Under the pieces are notes generated by a model. That model saw nothing but the letters and a program-made list of their open reading frames with translations. It did not search any database and was not told where the DNA came from. A stretch of 64,000 nucleotides of DNA from Modicisalibacter ilicicola DSM 19980 (GTDB taxonomy: Bacteria > Pseudomonadota > Gammaproteobacteria > Pseudomonadales > Halomonadaceae). Positions 46,186-54,924 of the stretch are shown here, one piece after another. The stretch covers positions 62,001-126,000 of the forward strand of contig NZ_FQUJ01000013.1 in the NCBI RefSeq assembly GCF_900128925.1, in the 5' to 3' direction. Both the position numbers and the translations under genes were made by a program. The stretch's first letter is position 1. Every line of letters begins with the position of its first letter.

Positions 46186-47928
46186 ATGCGCCCACGCTTG
46201 GTTACGATCGCTCTGATCGCCATCCTGTCGACGGCTTGTCAGAGCACGGCATCCGGTCCTTCTGCGACGGCTCTCGACGACCCCCTGGCCTCGGCTCCAC
46301 CGGTTACCCGAGGGCTCGACGCCCAAAGCCTGGCGACGCTACTCACCGCCGAGCTCGCCGGGCAGCGCGACGACTTCGATCGTGCGGCGCGCGGCTATCT
46401 GGAAGCCGCCGAGCGCTACGCCTCCCCGGCTCTGGCCGAGCGTGCCGTGCTCGCCGCCCGCTACGGCGACGATCGTGCACTGCTGCTGCGCGCGGTACGA
46501 CGCTGGCGCGAGTTCGACCCGAACAGCGAGGCACCGGCTCGCCTGCTGGCCGGGCTCGCCATGGAGCAGGGCGACTGGCAGGGCAGCCTGGAACAGCGCC
46601 TGGCCCTGGCGGAGCGTGGCGACCAGGGCGACCTGATCACTTTCGTCGAGGCCGCCATCGAAGAGCAGGCGGACCTGGCCACGCTTCGCGACACGCTGCA
46701 TCGCTTCCTCGACGAGCACCCCCGGCACGGCGAGGCCATCGTCGCCACGGCCTTGCTCGAGGCGGCCTTGGGCGACACCCGACGAGCGGAGCGCCGGCTG
46801 GCCGATCTTGCCAGGGTGCAACCTGAGATGCCATCGGTGTGGCTGGTGCGAGGTCGGATCGCCCTGCAGGAAGGGCGATCTGCCGACGCCCGCGATGCCG
46901 CCCGGCGTGGCCTGGAAATCTCGCCCAACGACAGCCGCTTCGTGCTGATGCTCGCCCAGGCCCAACTGCGCCTGGGAAATGTCGGCGCCGCCGAGGCGGG
47001 ACTCGACACCCTTCTGGAACGCCATCCGGATGCGCCGCAACTGCGCCTCGCCCTCGCCCAGCTCTATATGGAAGAAGGCTACAATGCACCGGCACGACGC
47101 CTGTTGCTGCCGTTGATCGACAACGATCCGGCACCGCCGGCCGCCTATATCCTGCTGGGCGCCATTGCCGACGAACAGGACGAGGTCGACAATGCCCTGC
47201 TCTACTACCGTCAGGTGCCGCCCGGCGAGGGGTTTCTCGAGGCACGGCTGCGTGCGGCTCGGATGCTGATCGAGGCGGATCGCCTGCCGGACGCCCGGGA
47301 CTTCCTGAACATCGAGCGCCTGCGCCATCCAGAGAGGCGCAGCGAGCTGGTGGGACTCGAGATCGACCTGCTCGACGAACAGAACCTGTCGGAGGATGCC
47401 ATGGCGCTGCTCGATCGGCAGATTCGGCGCCACCCCGACGACACCCAGCTACGCTTCCTGCGCTCCATGCGTCACTACGAGCGCAATGACCTGGCGGGCA
47501 TGGAACGCGACCTGCGCGCCATCCTCGAACGCGACCCCGACAACGCCATGGCCTTGAACGCCCTGGGCTACACCCTGGTCGACGTCACCCAGCGCCACCG
47601 GGAAGGCCTCGAGCTGATTCGACGGGCCCACGAACTGGAGCCCGAGAGCCCGGCGATTCTCGACAGCATGGGCTGGGCCTATCACAAGCTGGGGGACAAC
47701 CAGCGCGCCCTGCCCTACCTGCGTGACGCCTATGCCGCCCAGCCGGATCAGGAGATCGCCGCGCATCTGGCCGAGGTGCTCTGGTTGCTCGGACGCCAGG
47801 AAGAAGCGCGTGCCGTGATCGCCGACGCCCTGGAGCGCTTCGACGAGCGCCCCAAGATAGACGAACTGCTCGAACGCCTCCCCGAGCTGACGCCCGGCGA
47901 TACCGCAGACATGGATGATGCCCCGTGA
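46186..47928 (+). CDS. TPR-repeat lipoprotein encoded upstream of lolB
   Basis: This 580-residue protein begins with a lipoprotein signal peptide with Cys18 in LSTAC, and contains many TPR repeats across residues ~60-560 (for example NAMALNALGYTLVD and SPAILDSMGWAYHKLG). GAGGAAGG immediately precedes the chosen ATG; the longer frame has no such site. The residue after Cys is Gln, consistent with outer-membrane sorting. The gene overlaps lolB by 4 bp, so it may aid lipoprotein or envelope assembly. The precise function is unknown; this family is common next to lolB in Pseudomonas and Halomonas. Confidence 0.88.
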   Translation: MRPRLVTIALIAILSTACQSTASGPSATALDDPLASAPPVTRGLDAQSLATLLTAELAGQRDDFDRAARGYLEAAERYASPALAERAVLAARYGDDRALLLRAVRRWREFDPNSEAPARLLAGLAMEQGDWQGSLEQRLALAERGDQGDLITFVEAAIEEQADLATLRDTLHRFLDEHPRHGEAIVATALLEAALGDTRRAERRLADLARVQPEMPSVWLVRGRIALQEGRSADARDAARRGLEISPNDSRFVLMLAQAQLRLGNVGAAEAGLDTLLERHPDAPQLRLALAQLYMEEGYNAPARRLLLPLIDNDPAPPAAYILLGAIADEQDEVDNALLYYRQVPPGEGFLEARLRAARMLIEADRLPDARDFLNIERLRHPERRSELVGLEIDLLDEQNLSEDAMALLDRQIRRHPDDTQLRFLRSMRHYERNDLAGMERDLRAILERDPDNAMALNALGYTLVDVTQRHREGLELIRRAHELEPESPAILDSMGWAYHKLGDNQRALPYLRDAYAAQPDQEIAAHLAEVLWLLGRQEEARAVIADALERFDERPKIDELLERLPELTPGDTADMDDAP

Positions 47929-48548
47929 CGCGACTGCTGCCTCTTCTGACAGGCCTGATTCTCCTGGCAGGCTGTGCCACCCAGGCCCCGACGCCCGAGA
48001 GCCCGCGGGAACGCGGCGACTGGTCCGCGCAGCTCGACGCGCTGGAGTCCCTCGATCGATGGCGCCTGGCCGGCAAGGTCGGGCTGCGTACCGCGCAGGA
48101 CGCCACCAGCGCCAATCTCGACTGGCACCAGGCCCCGCGTCATTACCGCATGCTGATCAGCGGCCCCTTCGGAACCGGCCGCAGCGTGCTCGAGGGCTCT
48201 CCCGACGGCGTGACGCTGACCACCGGCGACGGCCGCTTCTCGGCACGGACCCCCGAGCAGTTGATGCAGGAGCAGCTCGGCTGGTCGCTGCCGATCTCGG
48301 CCCTGGACAACTGGGTGCGTGGCCTGCCCGCGCCGATCGTGGCCCATGACATGCAGACCGACGAACGCGGCTTTCCCGAGCGGTTGCGCCAGGCAGGCTG
48401 GACCATCGAGTACCGCGACTGGACCTGGGCACCGGGGCTGAACGGCGGCCTGTGGCTACCGCGCCGCCTGGTGATGACCTTCGACGACCTGCGCGCCACC
48501 CTGGTGGTCAATCAGTGGCGCCCCGCCGACGCCACCGCCTCGCCATGA
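47925..48548 (+). CDS. lolB: Outer-membrane lipoprotein receptor LolB
   Basis: This 207-residue lipoprotein has the lipobox LLAGC with Cys17 and the LolB fold, including WRLAGKVGLRT, FGTGRSVLEGSPDGV and DNWVRGLPAP. LolB accepts lipoproteins from periplasmic LolA and inserts them into the outer membrane. Translation starts at a GTG that overlaps the upstream stop (GTGA), indicating coupling. It overlaps ispE by 4 bp. Confidence 0.95.
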   Translation: MTRLLPLLTGLILLAGCATQAPTPESPRERGDWSAQLDALESLDRWRLAGKVGLRTAQDATSANLDWHQAPRHYRMLISGPFGTGRSVLEGSPDGVTLTTGDGRFSARTPEQLMQEQLGWSLPISALDNWVRGLPAPIVAHDMQTDERGFPERLRQAGWTIEYRDWTWAPGLNGGLWLPRRLVMTFDDLRATLVVNQWRPADATASP

Positions 48549-49396
48549 GCGAGCTGGTCCTGCCGGCGCCGGCCAAGCTCAACCGCCTGCTGCACATCAC
48601 CGGTCGACGCAGCGACGGCTATCATGAGCTGCAGACCCTGTTCCAGTTTCTCGACCATGGCGACACCCTGCGCTTGCGCCGCCGCGACGACGCTGCCGTC
48701 ACCCTCGATACCCCCCTCGGCGAGGTGGCCCGGGACGACAACCTGGTGGTGCGCGCTGCCCGGCTGCTCCAGGCCGAGACCGGCTGCGGCCTGGGAGCCG
48801 ACATCCATCTCGACAAGCGCCTGCCCCTGGGCGGGGGCTTGGGAGGCGGCAGCTCCGATGCCGCCACCACCCTGCTCGCCCTGAACCGTCTCTGGAGTCT
48901 CGAGCTGAGCCTCGAGCATCTGGCGGCCCTGGGGCTACGCCTGGGGGCCGACGTGCCGGTCTTCGTGCGCGGGCATGCCGCCTGGGCCGAAGGCATCGGT
49001 GAACGCCTGACCCCGGTCGAACTGGATACCCCCTGGTTCGTGGTACTCCACCCCGGCATAGAAGTGTCGACACCCCGGGTGTTCGGCGCCCCGCAATTGA
49101 CACGAGACACCCCCCCCATTAGTATGGCGCGCGCACTGCAGGAGGGGCCCAGAACCTGGCGCAACGACTGCGAATCGACGGTGCGTCGGCTCTACCCGGC
49201 GGTGGACGAGGCCTTCGACTGGCTGTCCGGCTTTGCCCCGACCCGGTTGACCGGTACCGGCGCCTGTCTGTTCTGCAGCCTGCGGCACGAGGCCGAGGCC
49301 CGGAGGATACTGGAACACGTGCGTGACGGCTGGCACGCCTTCGTCGCACGGGGTTGCAACGTTTCGCCCCTCCATCAGGCACTGGGTCTATTCTGA
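48545..49396 (+). CDS. ispE: 4-diphosphocytidyl-2-C-methyl-D-erythritol kinase
   Basis: This 283-residue GHMP kinase has the ATP motif PLGGGLGGGSSDAATTLLAL, the N-terminal PAPAKLNRLLHITGRRSDGYH and a C-terminal RLTGTGACLFC. It phosphorylates CDP-ME in the MEP isoprenoid pathway. It follows lolB with a 4-bp overlap, and is followed by tRNA-Gln and prs, the usual order in this group. Confidence 0.97.
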   Translation: MSELVLPAPAKLNRLLHITGRRSDGYHELQTLFQFLDHGDTLRLRRRDDAAVTLDTPLGEVARDDNLVVRAARLLQAETGCGLGADIHLDKRLPLGGGLGGGSSDAATTLLALNRLWSLELSLEHLAALGLRLGADVPVFVRGHAAWAEGIGERLTPVELDTPWFVVLHPGIEVSTPRVFGAPQLTRDTPPISMARALQEGPRTWRNDCESTVRRLYPAVDEAFDWLSGFAPTRLTGTGACLFCSLRHEAEARRILEHVRDGWHAFVARGCNVSPLHQALGLF

Positions 49397-49458
49397 GTGA
49401 GTAGAGCAACCCGGGTGGTCGCCGCGACAGATCGGTATCGCGGCACAGGGCGTATTGC

Positions 49459-49533
49459 TGGGGTATAGCCAAGTGGTAAGGCACCGGTTTTTGGTATCGG
49501 CATTCCCAGGTTCGAATCCTGGTACCCCAGCCA
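49459..49533 (+). tRNA. tRNA-Gln (anticodon TTG)
   Basis: The 75-nt sequence folds as a tRNA. The acceptor pairs TGGGGTA with TACCCCA, then G and the encoded CCA. The anticodon loop TTTTGGT carries TTG, and the T arm has GGTTCGAATCC. It lies 62 bp after ispE and upstream of prs. Confidence 0.97.
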
Positions 49534-49622
49534 TTCCCCGACAGGACTGCCGACATTCCTATCGAGATCCTCCAGGAGTCTGTCATGTGCAGCAGGCTCC
49601 CAGACTCCAAAGGTGGCTGCGC

Positions 49623-50564
49623 GTGTCTAAATTGATGGTTTTCGCCGGGAACGCCAATCCCGAACTCGCCCGCAAGGTGGCCGAATGCCTCGACAATCGG
49701 CTGGGTCATGCCACGGTCGGCCAGTTCAGCGATGGCGAGATCGCGGTCGAGATCAACGAGAACGTTCGTGGCAAGGACGTGTTCATCCTGCAGTCCACCT
49801 GCGCCCCGACCAACGACAACCTGCTCGAGCTGATCCTGATGGTGGATGCCCTGCGCAGAGCCTCCGCCACCCGCATCACCGCCGTGGTGCCCTATTTCGG
49901 TTATGCACGCCAGGATCGCCGGGTGCGTTCGGCCCGGGTGCCCATCTCGGCCAAGGTGGTCGCCGACATGATGGTCAAGGCCGGGGTCGATCGGGTCATG
50001 ACCATGGACCTGCATGCGGATCAGATCCAGGGGTTCTTCGACGTGCCGGTGGACAACGTCTACGGCTCGCCGATCCTGCTCGACGACATCGAGCGCCAGA
50101 ACTACGACGACCTGGTGGTGGTCTCCCCGGACGTGGGCGGCGTGGTGCGTGCCCGGGCCATCGCCAAGCAGCTCAACGCCGACCTGGCGATCATCGACAA
50201 GCGTCGCCCGCAATCCAACCAGGCCCAGGTGATGCACATCATCGGCGAGATCCAGGATCGCACCTGCGTGGTGGTCGATGACATGGTCGATACCGCCGGC
50301 ACCCTGTGCAAGGCCGCCGAAGCCCTCAAGGATCATGGCGCCCAGCGCGTGGTGGCCTACGCCACCCACCCGATCCTCTCGGGGCCGGCGGTCGACAACA
50401 TCCTCGGCTCGGTGCTTGACGAACTCGTCGTCGGCGATACCATCCCGCTTTCCGAGGTGGCGCGGCGCAGTGGCAAGATACGTCAGCTCAGCGTGGCGGG
50501 GCTGATCGCCGAAGCGATCCGCCGTGTCAGCAACGAAGAATCCGTGAGTGCGATGTTCCACTGA
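49623..50564 (+). CDS. prs: Ribose-phosphate pyrophosphokinase
   Basis: This 313-residue enzyme has the ATP and PRPP motifs [20 protein letters not shown] and [17 protein letters not shown], and [17 protein letters not shown]. It makes PRPP from ribose-5-phosphate and ATP for nucleotide, His and Trp synthesis. The start is a GTG giving (M)[12 protein letters not shown], the family N terminus; AAAGGTGG lies 8 nt upstream. No ATG would give the full N terminus except the Met five codons later. Confidence 0.96.
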   Translation: MSKLMVFAGNANPELARKVAECLDNRLGHATVGQFSDGEIAVEINENVRGKDVFILQSTCAPTNDNLLELILMVDALRRASATRITAVVPYFGYARQDRRVRSARVPISAKVVADMMVKAGVDRVMTMDLHADQIQGFFDVPVDNVYGSPILLDDIERQNYDDLVVVSPDVGGVVRARAIAKQLNADLAIIDKRRPQSNQAQVMHIIGEIQDRTCVVVDDMVDTAGTLCKAAEALKDHGAQRVVAYATHPILSGPAVDNILGSVLDELVVGDTIPLSEVARRSGKIRQLSVAGLIAEAIRRVSNEESVSAMFH

Positions 50565-50676
50565 TGTTCCACTAGGGCACCGCACTCGGATACGAAGCCC
50601 CAAGGGGCTCCCGGAAACGTCATCGCCTGGTCGCGGGGGTGGCGCTTTCCTCATTTCAAACCCACGAGGTTAACCA

Positions 50677-51378
50677 ATGTCCGACTACAAACTGAACGCC
50701 AACGTTCGTCACGACCTGGGGAAAGGTGCGAGCCGCCGCCTGCGTCGTGAGAACCAGCAGGTCGCTGCCATCATCTACGGTGGCAAGAAGGCCCCGCAGC
50801 CGATCACCCTCGACAAGGCCGCCTTCTACAAGGCGATCGAGGAAGAGGCCTTCTTCTCCTCGCTGATCGACATCGACGTCGAGGGCAAGAAGGAACAGGT
50901 GGTCATCCGCGATCTGCAGCGCCACCCCTACAAGGCGCTGGTCACCCACGCCGACTTCCTGCGGGTGGACGCCAAGCAGGAGATGACCATGCACGTGCCG
51001 CTGCACATCATCGGCGAAGAAGAGTGCCAGGGCATCAAGGAGCAGGACGGCGTGCTGCACGCGCTGACTACCGATGTCGAGATCAGCTGCCTGCCCAAGA
51101 ATCTGCCGGAATACCTCGAAGCCGATGTCAGCGGTCTCGCGCTGGGCGATACCCTGCACCTTTCCGACCTCAAGCTGCCGGAAGGCGTGACCATCGTCGC
51201 CCTGACCCATGGCGAGGAGCATGATGCCGGCATCGTCAGCATCACCCGCCCGACTCGCGGCACCACCGAGGAAGGCGACGCGGAAGAGACCGAGACCCCG
51301 ACCGAGGTCGAGCAGCGTGCCGAGGAAGAAGCCGGCAACGAAGGCGACCAGGGCGAGGGCGAAGAGAAGTCCGAGTAA
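50677..51378 (+). CDS. rplY: 50S ribosomal protein L25 (CTC type, long form)
   Basis: This 233-residue protein has an N-terminal 5S rRNA-binding L25 domain (residues ~1-95, [32 protein letters not shown]). A C-terminal TL5/CTC domain runs to about residue 190. A highly acidic tail of Glu, Asp and Gly residues completes it (residues ~198-233). The acidic tail suits a halophilic or osmotolerant lifestyle, though such tails are also common elsewhere. GAGGT precedes the ATG. Confidence 0.96.
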   Translation: MSDYKLNANVRHDLGKGASRRLRRENQQVAAIIYGGKKAPQPITLDKAAFYKAIEEEAFFSSLIDIDVEGKKEQVVIRDLQRHPYKALVTHADFLRVDAKQEMTMHVPLHIIGEEECQGIKEQDGVLHALTTDVEISCLPKNLPEYLEADVSGLALGDTLHLSDLKLPEGVTIVALTHGEEHDAGIVSITRPTRGTTEEGDAEETETPTEVEQRAEEEAGNEGDQGEGEEKSE

Positions 51379-51417
51379 CCCGGAAACTCTCCGGCTCACG
51401 AGCGTCAAGGCACCCGC

Positions 51418-52002
51418 ATGCGCCAAGTGAAAGCGATCATCGGCCTGGGCAACCCAGGCGCCGACTATGCCGACACCCGGCACAATGCGGGGGCCTGGCT
51501 GGTAGAGGCCATCGCGCGCGACAGCCTCACACCGCTACGCATGGAGAAGAAGTTTCTCGGCCATTACGCCAAGGTCAACTTTGCCGGTCAGGACCTGCAC
51601 CTGCTCAACCCGACCACCTTCATGAATCGCAGCGGTGCGGCTGTCGCCGCGCTTTGCCAGTTCTTCAAGCTCTCCCCCGAGGCGCTGCTCGTCGCCCACG
51701 ACGAGCTGGATATCGCCCCGGGCACGGCCCGCTACAAGCAGGGCGGTGGCCATGGGGGGCACAACGGCCTGCGTGACACCATCAGCGCTCTGGGCAACAG
51801 CAATGCCTTCCATCGCCTGCGCATCGGCATCGGCCATCCAGGCAACGCCGGCCAGGTGGTCAACTACGTGTTGAGCCGACCGGGCAAGAGCGAACGCGCT
51901 GCCATCGAGGCCGCCATCGACGAATGCATCGCCACCCTGCCCGACGCCATCCAGGGCGAATGGGCCAAGGCGATGAATCGTCTTCACTCTTTCAAGGGCT
52001 AA
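51418..52002 (+). CDS. pth: Peptidyl-tRNA hydrolase
   Basis: This 194-residue enzyme has the Pth motifs GLGNPG near residue 9, catalytic His in DTRHNAGAW, PTTFMNRSG, and the Asp-containing HDELD. It cleaves peptidyl-tRNAs released prematurely from ribosomes. The stop TAA directly abuts the left end of a MITE, so the MITE target CTAA includes the stop. Confidence 0.97.
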   Translation: MRQVKAIIGLGNPGADYADTRHNAGAWLVEAIARDSLTPLRMEKKFLGHYAKVNFAGQDLHLLNPTTFMNRSGAAVAALCQFFKLSPEALLVAHDELDIAPGTARYKQGGGHGGHNGLRDTISALGNSNAFHRLRIGIGHPGNAGQVVNYVLSRPGKSERAAIEAAIDECIATLPDAIQGEWAKAMNRLHSFKG

Positions 52003-52158
52003 GGAAGGGCTGAAGAAATCGGCGAGCGGTTCAAGCACAAGGCGCCCGGAGCACAGGAACCGGAGCATATGGGTATATGTGAGGATTCCGTCCGGGCTGG
52101 CGCACCAGCACCACGTAACGCAGTGCTTGAGACGCGTAGGCATTTATTCAGTGCTTCC
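52003..52158 (+). mobile_element. IS5-type MITE copy 1 with 4-bp target duplication
   Basis: This 156-bp element has 17-bp imperfect terminal inverted repeats. The left end is GGAAGGGCTGAAGAAAT. The right end read inward is GGAAGCACTGAATAAAT. Flanks are CTAA (51999-52002) and CTAA (52159-52162), a 4-bp duplication of the YTAR type known for the IS5 group. An inverted second copy is at 53521-53663. There is no ORF. Copy 1 carries a ~14-bp internal duplication compared with copy 2. Confidence 0.8.
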
Positions 52159-52181
52159 CTAATTCCAGCCCGCGGCTATAC

Positions 52182-52327
52182 CCAGCCTCATGAAGCGCGA
52201 AGACGCTATAAATCCGTCCATGGACGCTCGGCTTTTTCATCTGACCGCCAGGGATGGCGGAAATGCCGAAATTGCATGGAGCGCTTTTCGGCCCTGAAAA
52301 AGACGCTTCGCTTATTCATGAGCCTGG
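52182..52327. repeat. Second inverted-repeat element between MITE 1 and ychF
   Basis: CCAGCCTCATG (52182-52192) and CATGAGCCTGG (52317-52327) form an 11-bp terminal inverted repeat with one mismatch. CTTTTTCA and TGAAAAAG pair inside it. The 146-bp element has no ORF and can fold into a long hairpin. It may be a different short mobile repeat. The last ~100 bp before ychF holds the ychF promoter region, with no clear boxes. Confidence 0.45.
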
Positions 52328-52428
52328 CGCCGCTACCTCCGTATCAGTATCGCGTCATGGCCGCTTTTCGTCATTTCCCGTAGAATGCCCGCCACTCTAT
52401 TTTTCACCCGATCTTCAGGAACACCACC

Positions 52429-53520
52429 ATGGGTTTCAACTGCGGCATCGTCGGCCTGCCCAACGTCGGCAAATCCACCCTCTTCAATGCGCTGACGAAA
52501 TCCGGCATCGACGCCGAGAACTTCCCCTTCTGCACCATCGAGCCCAACACCGGCATCGTGCCGATGCCCGACCCGCGCCTCGACGCTCTAGCCGAGATCG
52601 TCAAGCCGCAGAAGGTGATTCCCACCACCATGGAGTTCGTGGACATCGCCGGGCTGGTCGCCGGCGCCTCCAAGGGCGAGGGGCTGGGCAACCAGTTCCT
52701 GGCCAACATCCGCGAGACCGATGCCATCGCCCACGTGGTGCGCTGCTTCGACAACGACAACGTCATCCACGTCGCCAATCAGGTCGACCCCAGGGCGGAC
52801 ATCGAGATCATCAACATGGAACTCGCCCTGGCGGATCTCGATACCGTCGAACGTGCCCTCCAGCGCCTGGCCCGGGTGGTCAAGGGCGGCGACAAGGACG
52901 CCATCGCCACCAAGGCGGTGCTCGATCGCATCCAGCCCCACCTCGCCGAGGGCCTGCCGCTGCGCAGCCTCGATCTCTCGGATGACGACAAGCGCCAGGT
53001 CAAGAGCTTCGGTTTCCTGACCCTGAAGCCGACCATGTACATCGCCAACGTCAACGAGGATGGCTTCGAGAACAACCCCTACCTCGAGGTGGTGCACGAG
53101 ATCGCCCGGGAGGAGAACGCCGTGGTCGTGCCGGTGTGCAACCAGCTCGAGGCCGAGATCGCCGAACTCGACGACGAGGAACGCAGCATGTTTCTCGACG
53201 AGATGGGCATGGACGAGCCGGGTCTGGACCGGGTGATTCGTGCCGGTTACGCCCTGCTCGGCCTGCAGACCTACTTCACCGCCGGTGTGAAGGAAGTGCG
53301 CGCCTGGACGGTCAAGATCGGCGCCACCGCGCCTCAAGCGGCCGGCGTCATTCACACGGATTTCGAGAAGGGCTTCATCCGTGCCGAGGTGGTCGGCTAC
53401 GACGACTTCGTCACCCTGGGGGGCGAACAGGGCGCCAAGGATGCCGGCAAGTGGCGGCTGGAAGGCAAGGAGTACATCGTCCGAGATGGCGATGTGATCC
53501 ATTTCCGCTTCAACGTTTAA
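52429..53520 (+). CDS. ychF: Redox-regulated ribosome-binding ATPase YchF
   Basis: This 363-residue P-loop protein has [24 protein letters not shown], and an altered G4 region NVNEDGF, which accounts for ATP preference over GTP. TGS and a coiled coil are in the middle and C-terminal parts ([13 protein letters not shown]). It associates with ribosomes and modulates leaderless mRNA translation and stress resistance. Inverted MITE copies lie on both sides. Confidence 0.96.
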   Translation: MGFNCGIVGLPNVGKSTLFNALTKSGIDAENFPFCTIEPNTGIVPMPDPRLDALAEIVKPQKVIPTTMEFVDIAGLVAGASKGEGLGNQFLANIRETDAIAHVVRCFDNDNVIHVANQVDPRADIEIINMELALADLDTVERALQRLARVVKGGDKDAIATKAVLDRIQPHLAEGLPLRSLDLSDDDKRQVKSFGFLTLKPTMYIANVNEDGFENNPYLEVVHEIAREENAVVVPVCNQLEAEIAELDDEERSMFLDEMGMDEPGLDRVIRAGYALLGLQTYFTAGVKEVRAWTVKIGATAPQAAGVIHTDFEKGFIRAEVVGYDDFVTLGGEQGAKDAGKWRLEGKEYIVRDGDVIHFRFNV

Positions 53521-53663
53521 GGAAACACTGAATAAATGACTGCGCGACTCAATCACTGCGTTACGCAGTGCTGGTGCGCCAGCCCGGACGGAATCCTCAC
53601 ATATACCCCATATGCTCCGGGCGCCTTGTGCTTGAACCGCTCGCCGATCTATTCAGCGCTGCC
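53521..53663 (-). mobile_element. IS5-type MITE copy 2, inverted relative to copy 1
   Basis: This 143-bp element is an inverted copy of 52003-52158. Its left end is GGAAACACTGAATAAAT. Its right end read inward is GGCAGCGCTGAATAGAT. It begins immediately after the ychF TAA; TTAA at 53517-53520 fits the YTAR target of IS5-group elements. The right flank does not show a clean copy of TTAA, so the duplication may have decayed. Confidence 0.75.
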
Positions 53664-53758
53664 CCGCTAATGACGAAACCGTTCCATTTGATGCTTTCTA
53701 CATGGAGTGAATAATTGACGGATCATGCGCTTATGCGTAAGATTCGCCTCCGTTGGAC

Positions 53759-53835
53759 GGCTACGTAGCTCAGCTGGTTAGAGCACATCACTCATAATGA
53801 TGGGGTCCCCTGTTCGAATCAGGGCGTAGCCACCA
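53759..53835 (+). tRNA. tRNA-Met (anticodon CAT, elongator type)
   Basis: The 77-nt sequence has acceptor GGCTACG pairing with CGTAGCC, then A and the encoded CCA. The D arm is AGCTCAGCTGGTTAGAGC, the anticodon loop CTCATAA has CAT, and the T arm is TTCGAATC. The G1-C72 pair and general sequence match elongator tRNA-Met rather than the initiator. It is followed by an intrinsic terminator. Confidence 0.96.
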
Positions 53836-53846
53836 CGACGAATGCG

Positions 53847-53884
53847 AAAAGCCCGACAGGCGAGAATGCCTGTCGGGCTTTTTT
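53847..53884. terminator. Bidirectional intrinsic terminator between tRNA-Met and murB
   Basis: An 11-bp stem GCCCGACAGGC / GCCTGTCGGGC (53851-53861 and 53868-53878) encloses the loop GAGAAT. It is followed by TTTTTT on the plus strand and preceded by AAAA, so it can end the tRNA transcript and the leftward murB transcript. Confidence 0.92.
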
Positions 53885-53907
53885 CGTTCGCCATCGCGGA
53901 TTCTTGC

Positions 53908-54924
53908 CTAGCGCGTCATCCGCCCCATCAAGCGCGGCTCCTGCTCCAGAACGACGCCGAACCGCGCCTGCACCGTGTCGACCACGCGCCGCGCCAGGGC
54001 CAGCAGCTCGGCGGCGCTGCCGCCGCCATGATGGACCAGCACCAGCGCCTGACGATCGTGAACCCCCACCTGACCCTCGCGCAGTCCCTTGAGGCCGCAC
54101 TGGTCGATCAGCCAGCCGGCGGCCAGCTTGACACCGCCGTCGTCAAGCGGGAAATGCGGCATCTGGGGATGCCGTTCGAGCAACGCCCGGGCCCGCTCGG
54201 CGGACACCACCGGATTCTTGAAGAAGCTGCCGGCATTGCCGAGCACCGCCGGGTCGGGCAGCTTCTCGCGACGCACCGCGCTGACCGCGGCGACCACCTC
54301 GCGGGCGGTGGGCGTCGCCCCCAGGCGCCTGGCCAGGTCGCCATAGTCGAGTCGTGGCCGGGCGCGTCTTGAAACGCGCAGCACCAGCCGGGTGATGACC
54401 ACGCGATTCTCCAGGGCGTGCTTGAAGACGCTGTCACGATAGCCGAAGGCGCACTCCTGCCGACCCAGGATGGCCTCGCGGCCGTCCTCGAGATGCAGCA
54501 GGTGCACCCGTTCGAACACATCCGCCAGCTCGACACCGTAGGCACCGATATTCTGGATCGGTGCCGCGCCCACATGCCCGGGGATCAGCGCCAGGTTCTC
54601 GATACCCCACAGGTTGCGCTCGGCCAGGGCCTCGACGAGAGCATGCCAGTTCAGGCCGGCACCGGCGTGCACCAGCACGTCACCCTGGCCTGCTTCCTCG
54701 AGGCGCAGATCGGCAAAGGTCGGCTGCAGCGTCAGCCCCGGCAACCAGGGCTGCACTACGAGATTGCTGCCACCCCCCAGCACCGTCAGCGGCCAGTCGC
54801 GCACCACCGCCTGACGCAAGGCGTCCCGTATCGTCGCGACATCGTCGGTGGCCAGGAAACGCTCGGCACGACAGGGCAGGCCCAGCGTGTTGGCCGAGGC
54901 GAGCTCGACGTCGCGACGGATCAT
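53908..54924 (-). CDS. murB: UDP-N-acetylenolpyruvoylglucosamine reductase
   Basis: This 338-residue type-I MurB has the FAD-binding [13 protein letters not shown], the family SFGYRDS-like segment ([14 protein letters not shown]), [11 protein letters not shown] with catalytic serine region, and a C-terminal EQEPRLMG. It makes UDP-MurNAc for peptidoglycan. Its ATG overlaps the upstream stop by 4 bp, making it the last gene of the msbA-lpxK-ycaR-kdsB-murB chain. Confidence 0.97.
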   Translation of the reverse strand: MIRRDVELASANTLGLPCRAERFLATDDVATIRDALRQAVVRDWPLTVLGGGSNLVVQPWLPGLTLQPTFADLRLEEAGQGDVLVHAGAGLNWHALVEALAERNLWGIENLALIPGHVGAAPIQNIGAYGVELADVFERVHLLHLEDGREAILGRQECAFGYRDSVFKHALENRVVITRLVLRVSRRARPRLDYGDLARRLGATPTAREVVAAVSAVRREKLPDPAVLGNAGSFFKNPVVSAERARALLERHPQMPHFPLDDGGVKLAAGWLIDQCGLKGLREGQVGVHDRQALVLVHHGGGSAAELLALARRVVDTVQARFGVVLEQEPRLMGRMTR

